From NCBI GenBank assembly GCA_934646965.1, contig CAKUEZ010000032.1, positions 1 to 20,377 on the forward strand: DNA of 20,377 nucleotides, written 5' to 3'. The number at the start of each line of letters is the position of its first letter. Positions within the stretch are counted from its first letter, which is position 1. The position numbers and the translations under genes are program-made. Source of the stretch: an uncultured Collinsella sp. (GTDB lineage: Bacteria > Actinomycetota > Coriobacteriia > Coriobacteriales > Coriobacteriaceae). This document shows positions 8,973-15,518 of the stretch, piece by piece. Below the pieces are notes generated by a model. That model did not search any database. It had not been told where the DNA came from and was given only the letters and a program-made list of their open reading frames with translations.

Positions 8973-10958
8973 ATGAAGCTCGCACTTGCACAGATCGATA
9001 TGCGCCTGGGTGATATTGAGGGCATCTGCGGCCGCATCGAGGACCAGGCACGCCTGGCCCATGAGCGCGGTGCGCGCGCGCTGTGCGTGCCGGCTCCGCT
9101 CTTTATGGGGGCCCTGCCCGGCGGCCTGGTGGGCGCTACCGACTTTGAACACGACATGCTTGCCGGCCTGACCGGCGTCGCTGAGCGTATCCAGGAGCTC
9201 GACATGATTTGCATCGTGCCCGCGGCGGTTTCGTTTGAGGGCCAGCCGCTGCTCGACTACATGATGCTCAAGGACGGTCATGTGGTGCCGGCACGTTCGA
9301 GCATTGCCCTGCAGCGCGGGGAAAACAGCGACGCGCGCTGGGCGCCGCCGGTGTTTGACGTGGACGGCGTGCGCATCGCCGTGATTTTCGATCTGGACCG
9401 TGAGCTCGACATGCTGCCGACCGGGGTCGACCTCATTGCCTATTTCCAGTTCAACGCATTCGACATGACCGATCGCGAGACTGCCGCGATCGCCGCCGTG
9501 CGCAGCGGTGCCTACCGCAAGATCGCATCCAAGCGCAGCGTGTGGTTTGCCTGCATGGCGCCGGTCGGAGCCTATGACGAGTCGGTGTATACCGGTGGGT
9601 CGTTTGTGCTTGACGACTGCGGTCGCGTGGTGGCGCAAGCGCCGTGTTTTGAGGAGAGCCTGCTGGTCCAGGAGATTCAGCGCGGCGTGATGCTCGACGC
9701 TCTGGAGGACCATGAGCTGCCCGAGTTTCGCTCCGAGGAATGGCTGTGGCAGGCGCTGGTGCTCGCCGTGCGCGATAACGCCCGTGCCCATGGTGCGTCG
9801 CGTGCCGTGGTGGCGCTCGAGGGCGACCTGCCGTCGTCCCTGCTGGCGGCGCTTGCCGTCGACGCCCTGGGCCCACGCAACGTAACCGGCCTGGTGCTGG
9901 GGCGCAACCGCATCTTTACGCCGGCGCAGGAGGAGGCCGAGGCGGCCCGCTGCGCTGCCGTCCGTGCCATTGCCGAGCGCCTGCACATTCGCACCGTTGA
10001 GCGCGATGCGCCGGATGCGTCGCGTGTGCTCGACCGCGACGTGTCGGCGGGCGACGCCGAGCGCCTGCGTTCGCGCACCCTGGGCCTGATGCTCGAGGAT
10101 ACGGCGCTCGAGCTGGGCGCGATGGCACTGAGCCCGCTGTCCAAAACCGAGTACGCGCTGGCGGCGCCGGCGCTTTGCGGTGGCTACCAGGGCGATTACG
10201 CGCCCTTTGGCGATGTGTACCTGTCGACGCTCGAGTTTGTGGCGCGCGTGCGCAACCGTACGTCGGCCGTGGTGCCGCAGGAGCTCGTGACGCTCAACGC
10301 AGTGGAGGATTGCATGGAGCGCGTGTTGGCGCGGGCGCTCTCGACGCTCGATGGCCCGGTCGACATGCTCGACCGCGCGGCGCAGCTGCTCGGCGGGCTT
10401 GAGCCGGGTGAGGTCGACGGCGTGCTCGAGTCGCACGTGGACCGCAATCGTCCCTTTGACGATATCCCGATGGCTGCCGGCAAGCCCGAGGCCTGCTCGC
10501 TGCTGCTGATGCTCGTGCGTCAGGGCGAGGCTGCCCGCCGCATGCTGCCGACGGCGCCGATCGTTTCGGCCCGTTCGTTTGCCGAGCGCTCCTGGCCGTA
10601 CATGCTCGCGTGGTCCGACCTGGGACTTAACGGCAAAGAGCGTGTAACGGTTGATTCGCTGGCGCGCGCCGAGCTGCGTCGTTTTTCCGACGAGGATACA
10701 ACCGAGCGCATGCGAAACGAGATGATGGGCGTGCTCGGTGAGTTGCTGGGTATTTCGCCCGAGCAGATGGAGGAGCTGCGTTCGGAGGACGGTCAGCGCC
10801 GCCTGCATGAGGGCATGAAGAAGTTCGAGGGCGAGGTCCAGGACGCCATCGATAAGATGATGGGCGGTCAGGGCGGCCCGCAGGGTGGACCCCAAGGCAC
10901 GCCGATGCCGCATCCGCCGGTGGATCCGAGGCAGTTCCCATTTTTCAGCCAGAATTAA
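8973..10958 (+). CDS. NAD+ synthetase (glutamine-hydrolysing) family protein with both active sites degenerate; probable pseudoenzyme
   Basis: A 661-residue protein with the two-domain layout of glutamine-dependent NadE: nitrilase-like domain (about 1-250), then a synthetase domain (about 265-560). Homology is clear from stretches such as ALAVDALGP, S-K-T-E-Y-A-L-A and YAPFGDVY. The catalytic residues are altered: the FPEL glutamate region reads CVPAPL, the Cys segment (usually I-C-E-D) reads V-I-F-D-L-D, no matching catalytic Lys is seen, and the ATP pyrophosphatase loop SGGxDS reads E-G-D-L-P-S-S. The frame is intact with no internal stop, so it is probably maintained for another role, binding or structural. 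The last ~90 residues are a charged helical stretch and a Gly/Pro/Gln-rich tail ending in PRQFPFFSQN, unusual for NadE. AAGGG (8961-8965) is the ribosome binding site. Automatic annotation would likely name it nadE; I doubt it makes NAD. Confidence 0.85.
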   Translation: MKLALAQIDMRLGDIEGICGRIEDQARLAHERGARALCVPAPLFMGALPGGLVGATDFEHDMLAGLTGVAERIQELDMICIVPAAVSFEGQPLLDYMMLKDGHVVPARSSIALQRGENSDARWAPPVFDVDGVRIAVIFDLDRELDMLPTGVDLIAYFQFNAFDMTDRETAAIAAVRSGAYRKIASKRSVWFACMAPVGAYDESVYTGGSFVLDDCGRVVAQAPCFEESLLVQEIQRGVMLDALEDHELPEFRSEEWLWQALVLAVRDNARAHGASRAVVALEGDLPSSLLAALAVDALGPRNVTGLVLGRNRIFTPAQEEAEAARCAAVRAIAERLHIRTVERDAPDASRVLDRDVSAGDAERLRSRTLGLMLEDTALELGAMALSPLSKTEYALAAPALCGGYQGDYAPFGDVYLSTLEFVARVRNRTSAVVPQELVTLNAVEDCMERVLARALSTLDGPVDMLDRAAQLLGGLEPGEVDGVLESHVDRNRPFDDIPMAAGKPEACSLLLMLVRQGEAARRMLPTAPIVSARSFAERSWPYMLAWSDLGLNGKERVTVDSLARAELRRFSDEDTTERMRNEMMGVLGELLGISPEQMEELRSEDGQRRLHEGMKKFEGEVQDAIDKMMGGQGGPQGGPQGTPMPHPPVDPRQFPFFSQN

Positions 10959-11027
10959 CTATGGGATAGGATTCGCTTCCAACCCCGACACTTCAACTAA
11001 GCATCCTGGCTCCGTTGTGTTATTCTA

Positions 11028-11039
11028 GAACAGACGTTC
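11028..11039. promoter_or_regulatory. LexA (SOS) box upstream of ruvCAB
   Basis: GAACAGACGTTC is an exact GAAC-N4-GTTC inverted repeat and its spacer AGAC fits the RNRY pattern of the Bacillus/actinobacterial LexA operator. It lies 57 nt before the ruvC start and next to a TATTCT (11021-11026) that could be part of the promoter. The position in front of Holliday-junction genes, a known SOS target in many bacteria, supports the call. No lexA gene is in the window. Confidence 0.72.
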
Positions 11040-11095
11040 GTGAATAGTGCGTGGGGCCTTGCCTTGCGCTTGGCAAAAGGCGAGGGGAGGCTGGC

Positions 11096-11617
11096 TTGGT
11101 TATCTTAGGTATCGACCCCGGTTTGGCCCATACGGGTTGGGGGATTATCGAGGAACGGCGCGGCGAGGTTCGCTGCCGTGCCTACGGTTGTATCGAGACC
11201 AGTGCCGGAAGCCCGCTCGCGGTGCGTTTGTCGCACATCGCCCGCGACCTCAAGGATGTCGTCGAGCGCTACCGCCCCGATACTGCCGCCATCGAGAGCA
11301 TCTACTTTGGCGCTAACGTTCGCTCGGCAATTCCGACGGCGCACGCCCGCGGCGCCGCGCTCGTGGCGCTTTCGGAGTGCGCACTCGAGATTGGCGAGTA
11401 CACGCCCATGCAGATTAAGCAGGCTGTGGTGGGCACCGGGGCCGCTGATAAACGCCAGGTTGCCTACATGGTGCGTACGCTCACACAGCTCGATCACGAC
11501 CCACATCCCGACCATGCCGCCGATGCCCTGGCCTGCGCCATCTGCCACGTTAACTTAAGCCGCACCCGCGCCCTCACCGGCGGCGAGTTCTATCAACAGA
11601 GAGGAACCGGATACTGA
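11096..11617 (+). CDS. ruvC: Crossover junction endodeoxyribonuclease RuvC
   Basis: Holliday-junction resolvase, 173 residues from a TTG start, the same length as E. coli RuvC. The RNase H-like fold has acidic residue D7 (GIDPG), E67 (A-I-E-S-I-Y-F-G), and the C-terminal pair H140 and D143 in D-H-A-A-D-A-L. Histidine at the third position is a known natural variant, as in Thermus RuvC, so the site is judged active. The start at TTG 11096 is preferred over GTG 11051: AGGGGAGG ends 5 nt upstream of it, and family members begin immediately before the V-I-L-G-I-D-P-G strand. First gene of the ruvCAB operon. Its TGA stop overlaps the ruvA ATG by one base. Works with RuvAB to cut branch-migrated junctions during recombinational repair. 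Confidence 0.97.
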   Translation: MVILGIDPGLAHTGWGIIEERRGEVRCRAYGCIETSAGSPLAVRLSHIARDLKDVVERYRPDTAAIESIYFGANVRSAIPTAHARGAALVALSECALEIGEYTPMQIKQAVVGTGAADKRQVAYMVRTLTQLDHDPHPDHAADALACAICHVNLSRTRALTGGEFYQQRGTGY

Positions 11618-12237
11618 TGATCTCCCAGCTCCATGGAACGCTTGTCGAGGCCACGATGAGCTCGGCCGTCGTCGATGTATCGGGCGTGGGCTTTGAGGTC
11701 GGCATCTCGGGCAGCACTGCGGCCACGTTGCCGACGCCCGGCGGCGAGGTTCGCCTGTATACCCGTATGCAGGTGCGCGAGGATGCGATGACGCTCTTCG
11801 GTTTTGCCTCCAAGGACGAGCGCACGATGTTCGATCGGCTTGTGTCCGTCTCGGGCGTCGGTCCGCGCCTGGCACTTGCCGTGCTCTCCACCTATACCGT
11901 GGGACAGCTGTATTCCTTGGTGATGGCCGAGGACGACAAGGGCATGGCCAAGGTGCCCGGTGTGGGCAAAAAGACAGCTCAGCGCCTGATTCTGGAACTC
12001 AAGAGCACGTTTGCCAAGGATAAGGGCTTTGTGCCGGTCGACGTCATACCCGGCCAGGTCGCGATGACCGTGCCCGCCGCCGCGCCCTCGGCGATCGATG
12101 ACGCCCGTGCGGCGCTCCTTTCCATGGGCTTTAGCCCGCAGGAGACGGATGTTGCCCTGAGCGGGTATGATGGGCAGAATATGCGTGTCGAGGATCTGCT
12201 CGGCGCGGCGCTTAAGCGACTCGGAATGGATGCGTGA
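11617..12237 (+). CDS. ruvA: Holliday junction branch migration protein RuvA
   Basis: A 206-residue junction-recognition subunit. Domain I (about 1-63) is the OB fold beginning M-I-S-Q-L-H-G-T-L. Domain II carries two helix-hairpin-helix motifs, [10 protein letters not shown] (78-87) and [10 protein letters not shown] (113-122). After a Pro/Ala-rich flexible linker, domain III (about 157-206) is the RuvB-contacting helical domain. RuvA tetramers bind the four-way junction and load RuvB rings. The ATG lies in a TGATG overlap with the ruvC stop, and AGAGGA is seen near 11600-11605, so translation is probably coupled. Confidence 0.97.
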   Translation: MISQLHGTLVEATMSSAVVDVSGVGFEVGISGSTAATLPTPGGEVRLYTRMQVREDAMTLFGFASKDERTMFDRLVSVSGVGPRLALAVLSTYTVGQLYSLVMAEDDKGMAKVPGVGKKTAQRLILELKSTFAKDKGFVPVDVIPGQVAMTVPAAAPSAIDDARAALLSMGFSPQETDVALSGYDGQNMRVEDLLGAALKRLGMDA

Positions 12238-13304
12238 TGTGGGAAGCCGATGACTCTCAGGACCTGTGGGCGACGCCTGGCAACTCGCCGGCGGCATCCA
12301 TGGCGCATGGCGAGCGCATGGTGGGCTCGGAGCTGACGCCCGAGGACCTCGATGTCGACCGCACCCTGCGCCCCCAGCGCCTGGACGACTACTGCGGCCA
12401 GGAGCACATCAAGCAGAGTCTGCGCGTGCTGATCGAGGCCGCGCAGAGCCGCGGCGAGACGCTCGACCACGTGATCTTCTCCGGTCCTCCGGGCGTGGGC
12501 AAGACCACGCTGGCCACGGTTATCGCCAACGAGCTGGGCGCTCAGATTAAGACCACGAGTGGTCCCGCCATCGCGCGTACCGGTGACCTGGCGGCCATCC
12601 TTACCAACCTGCAGCCGGGCGACGTGCTGTTTATCGACGAGATTCATCGCCTCAACCGTTCGGTCGAGGAGGTCCTGTATCCCGCGATGGAGGATTTTGC
12701 CCTCGATATCGTGATCGGCAAGGGTCCGGCTGCGCGCTCGATTCGCCTGGATATCCCCAAGTTTACGCTGGTGGCGGCCACGACTCGCTCGGGCATGTTG
12801 ACCGGCCCGCTGCGCGACCGCTTTGGCATTTCGTATCGCCTAGATTACTACACCGTTGAGGAGCTCGCCCAGATCGTGACGCGCTCGGCGACCATCCTCG
12901 GCGTGACGATCGATCACCCGAGCGCGCTCGAGATCGGCTCGCGCTCGCGCGGTACGCCGCGCCTCGCAAACCGTCTGCTCAAACGTGTACGCGACTATGC
13001 GCAGGTACGTGGCAACGGCCCCATCGAGCTCGATATCTGCCGACAGGCGCTCGAGTTCTTCGAGATCGACGAGCTTGGCTTGGACTGGATGGACATTCGC
13101 ATCTTGGAGACGCTCGCCAAGACGTTTTCCGGTCGCGCCGTGGGCCTGACCACGCTTGCCAGCGCGGTGGGCGAGGATCCGGGCACGCTCGAGGATGTCT
13201 ATGAGCCCTATTTGCTGCAGTGCGGATTGATGATTCGCACGCCGCAGGGCCGCCAGGCAACCCTTCGCACCTTTGAGCACTTGGGAATCGAGCCGACCCT
13301 GTAG
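12237..13304 (+). CDS. ruvB: Holliday junction branch migration DNA helicase RuvB
   Basis: AAA+ motor of branch migration, 355 residues from ATG 12237, again in a TGATG overlap with the preceding stop. A GTG three bases earlier is an alternative start adding one residue. Walker A is GPPGVGKT (83-90), Walker B LFIDEI (131-136) and sensor 1 A-A-T-T-R-S-G; the arginine-finger segment is P-L-R-D-R-F-G-I (191-198). The C-terminal winged-helix domain includes [10 protein letters not shown]. The N-terminal ~40 residues are longer and more acidic than in E. coli RuvB. No terminator was recognised between the stop and fhs. Confidence 0.98.
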   Translation: MWEADDSQDLWATPGNSPAASMAHGERMVGSELTPEDLDVDRTLRPQRLDDYCGQEHIKQSLRVLIEAAQSRGETLDHVIFSGPPGVGKTTLATVIANELGAQIKTTSGPAIARTGDLAAILTNLQPGDVLFIDEIHRLNRSVEEVLYPAMEDFALDIVIGKGPAARSIRLDIPKFTLVAATTRSGMLTGPLRDRFGISYRLDYYTVEELAQIVTRSATILGVTIDHPSALEIGSRSRGTPRLANRLLKRVRDYAQVRGNGPIELDICRQALEFFEIDELGLDWMDIRILETLAKTFSGRAVGLTTLASAVGEDPGTLEDVYEPYLLQCGLMIRTPQGRQATLRTFEHLGIEPTL

Positions 13305-13382
13305 GAACGGGCTTGTTTGAGCGCGTCTGTAGGCTATCGCTGGGCATCGGGTAAACATATCGCCGTTCGTCGGTTATGGGTG

Positions 13383-13410
13383 TTTTACTATTGCACGCGC
13401 GTGCTATGCT
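13383..13410 (+). promoter_or_regulatory. Possible fhs promoter with a perfect 12-bp palindrome in the spacer
   Basis: A TATGCT at 13405-13410 resembles a -10 element. TTTTAC at 13383-13388, 16 bp upstream, is a weak -35. GCACGCGCGTGC (13393-13404) is a perfect palindrome filling the spacer directly before the -10, where a bound repressor would block RNA polymerase. Promoter and operator roles are inferred from position only. Confidence 0.4.
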
Positions 13411-13450
13411 GGATTGGTCTTTTTCTCATTCGGTAACGAAAGGACCGCCC

Positions 13451-15118
13451 ATGCCTACTGACATCGAAATCGCACGTTCTGTCACGCCGCTGCCTATTAC
13501 CGAGGTGGCCAAGAACGCCGGCGTCGACGTTAAACACCTCATTCCGTACGGCTTCGACAAGGCTAAGGTCGACTATTCACTGCTCAACGAGCCAACCGAT
13601 CACCAGGCCAAGCTCGTCCTCGTGACCGCCATCAACCCCACGCCCGCGGGCGAGGGCAAGACTACCACGACCATCGGTCTGGCCGACGGCCTGCGCCGTC
13701 GCGGCGTTAAGAGCGCCGTGGCCCTGCGCGAGCCTTCGCTCGGCCCCGTCTTTGGCGTGAAGGGCGGTGCCGCCGGCGGCGGTTGGGCTCAGGTCATCCC
13801 CATGGAGGACATCAACCTGCACTTTACCGGCGACTTCCATGCCATCGGTGCCGCCAACAACCTACTGGCCGCCATGCTCGATAACCACATTCAACAGGGC
13901 AACCAGCTCGGCATCGACGTTAAGCGCATCACCTGGAAGCGCGTTGTCGACATGAACGACCGTCAGCTCCGCCACGTCATCGACGGCATTGGCGGCAAGG
14001 CTCAGGGCGTGCCGCGCGAGGACGGCTTCGACATCACCGTCGCCTCCGAGGTCATGGCAATCCTGTGCCTGTCCACGAGCATCAACGACCTCAAGGAGCG
14101 CTTGGGCGAGATCGTCGTCGGCTACAGCTTTGCCGGTGAGCCCGTCCGCGCCCGCGATCTTAAGGCTCAGGGCGCTATGGCTGCTCTGCTCAAGGATGCG
14201 CTCAAGCCCAATCTGGTCCAGACGCTCGAGGGTACGCCCGCGTTTGTCCACGGCGGTCCCTTCGCCAATATCGCCCATGGCTGCAACTCCATCATGGCCA
14301 CCCGCATGGCCATGCGTTTTGGCGATGTCGCCATTACCGAGGCCGGCTTCGGTGCCGACTTGGGTGCTGAGAAGTTCCTCGATATCAAGTGCCGCATGAC
14401 GGGTGTTCGCCCCAGTGCCGTCGTGGTCGTCGCGACCGCCCGTGCGCTCAAGTACAACGGTGGAGTCGCCAAGGCCGACCTCAACGAGGAGAACCTCGAA
14501 GCCCTCAAGGCCGGTATGCCCAACCTGCTGCGCCACGTCGACAACATTCAGAATGTCTACGGCTTGCCCTGTGTGGTTGCCATCAACCGCTTCCCGACGG
14601 ATACCGAGGCCGAGCTCGAGCTTATCGAGTCCGAGTGCCAGAAGCTCGGCGTGAACGTTAAGCTGTCCGAGGTCTGGGCCAAGGGTGGCGAGGGCGCGCT
14701 TGAGTTGGCCGATGAGGTTATGCGCCTGATCGAGCAGCCGAGCGAGCTCAAGTTTGCCTACGAGGACGGCGCCGATGTGGCCGACGCCCTCGAGGCCGTT
14801 GCCACCAAGGTCTACCGCGCCGATGGCGTCGACTTTACGCCGGCCGCCAAGCGACAGCTCGCCGAGCTGCGCGAGAACGGCTTTGGCAACCTGCCGGTGT
14901 GCGTGGCCAAGACGCAGTACAGCTTTAGCGACAACGCCAAGGCGTTAGGTGCCCCCGAGGGCTTCCGCATCACGGTACGTGAGCTCAAGGTTTCCGCCGG
15001 TGCCCACTTTGTGGTCGCGCTGACCGGTAGCGTTCTGACCATGCCGGGCCTGCCGAAGGTCCCCGCGGCCGAGAACATCGACGTCGATAACGACGGCAAC
15101 ATCACCGGCCTGTTCTAA
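13451..15118 (+). CDS. fhs: Formate-tetrahydrofolate ligase (10-formyl-THF synthetase)
   Basis: ATP-dependent ligation of formate to tetrahydrofolate giving 10-formyl-THF, for purine synthesis and, in anaerobes, one-carbon fixation or the Wood-Ljungdahl methyl branch. The protein has 555 residues, the family's usual length. Diagnostic segments include the P-loop TPAGEGKT (64-71), [18 protein letters not shown], the region [12 protein letters not shown], and the C-terminal [11 protein letters not shown]. The start is ATG 13451 with AAAGGA (13439-13444) 6 nt upstream; the frame stays open upstream to 13376 but that stretch overlaps the likely promoter. It is flanked by ruvB and a strong terminator, so it is probably monocistronic. 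No other folate-pathway gene is in the window. Confidence 0.98.
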   Translation: MPTDIEIARSVTPLPITEVAKNAGVDVKHLIPYGFDKAKVDYSLLNEPTDHQAKLVLVTAINPTPAGEGKTTTTIGLADGLRRRGVKSAVALREPSLGPVFGVKGGAAGGGWAQVIPMEDINLHFTGDFHAIGAANNLLAAMLDNHIQQGNQLGIDVKRITWKRVVDMNDRQLRHVIDGIGGKAQGVPREDGFDITVASEVMAILCLSTSINDLKERLGEIVVGYSFAGEPVRARDLKAQGAMAALLKDALKPNLVQTLEGTPAFVHGGPFANIAHGCNSIMATRMAMRFGDVAITEAGFGADLGAEKFLDIKCRMTGVRPSAVVVVATARALKYNGGVAKADLNEENLEALKAGMPNLLRHVDNIQNVYGLPCVVAINRFPTDTEAELELIESECQKLGVNVKLSEVWAKGGEGALELADEVMRLIEQPSELKFAYEDGADVADALEAVATKVYRADGVDFTPAAKRQLAELRENGFGNLPVCVAKTQYSFSDNAKALGAPEGFRITVRELKVSAGAHFVVALTGSVLTMPGLPKVPAAENIDVDNDGNITGLF

Positions 15119-15143
15119 GCCCGCTATCTATAGCCGCTTGTCC

Positions 15144-15179
15144 GCCCCGCCGCGCCCTCAAGGCCCGGCGGGGCTTTTT
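15144..15179 (+). terminator. Rho-independent terminator of fhs
   Basis: GCCCCGCCG (15144-15152) pairs perfectly with CGGCGGGGC (15166-15174), followed directly by TTTTT (15175-15179). It lies 25 nt after the fhs stop. Confidence 0.93.
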
Positions 15180-15258
15180 GATTCGCATGTGACGGAAGGA
15201 TTACGAATAAATTTGAGCTTTTGGCCGCTCTTTGGTAGCTGGAGAGGAGTTGCTCGCC

Positions 15259-15410
15259 AAAACTATGCCGGTTTACTACGATGATTTGGTATCCCTCAAC
15301 CACACCCGGTTTTTTGAATATTGGACAACTCGTCTACCTGCGGTTTTGTTTTTTCAAATAGTTGGGTGTTCGCCCCTAGTCGATTCATCGTAGTAAACCG
15401 GCATAGTTTT
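15259..15410. repeat. Long palindromic low-GC element, copy 1 (shared core TACCTGCGGTTTTGTT)
   Basis: The outer arms 15259-15284 and 15385-15410 are perfect inverted repeats of 26 bp. Inside, ACACCC (15302-15307) can pair with GGGTGT (15364-15369) and TTTGAA (15313-15318) with TTCAAA (15353-15358). This leaves an apical loop of about 34 nt holding the core TACCTGCGGTTTTGTT (15335-15350). The interior is about 38% GC (15301-15360, my count), far below the neighbouring genes. A second copy with the same core but different arms lies at 17661-17824. It sits after the fhs terminator and about 110 nt before the next start codon. With that terminator and the palindromes at 15425-15448, it accounts for the 400-nt gene-free stretch; nothing was recognised in 15180-15258. 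Confidence 0.85.
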
Positions 15411-15424
15411 TGACGCGGCGGCAA

Positions 15425-15448
15425 TGTTGCGCAACAAGAATCGCGATT
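15425..15448. promoter_or_regulatory. Two adjacent perfect palindromes upstream of the zinc-ribbon gene (possible operator)
   Basis: TGTTGCGCAACA (15425-15436) and AATCGCGATT (15439-15448) are perfect palindromes 2 nt apart, centred about 82 nt before the start codon of the zinc-ribbon gene. No clear -35/-10 pair was recognised in 15411-15518. A binding-site role is inferred from symmetry and position. Confidence 0.35.
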
Positions 15449-15518
15449 TCTCTCGTACGGTGTAGTTGGAAGAAATGCGCGCCGGCCTTTGCGGTTGCGA
15501 CGAGAGACGGGAGATGCG

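Noticed and set aside
8526..10913. Long 795-codon minus-strand frame opposite the NAD synthetase-like gene.
   Set aside because: It is also an antisense shadow: Arg/His/Gln-rich with no recognisable domain, whereas the plus frame has family-wide homology and a good ribosome binding site.
11051..11095. GTG start extending RuvC by 15 residues.
   Set aside because: No ribosome binding site was seen before 11051, while AGGGGAGG precedes TTG 11096, and the family N-terminus begins there.
13305..13450. ZTP/pfl riboswitch upstream of fhs, as found in many folate genes.
   Set aside because: The conserved CCGCCUGGGC segment and the paired GGGUCGUGACU-type helix are not seen, and the region fits a short promoter instead.
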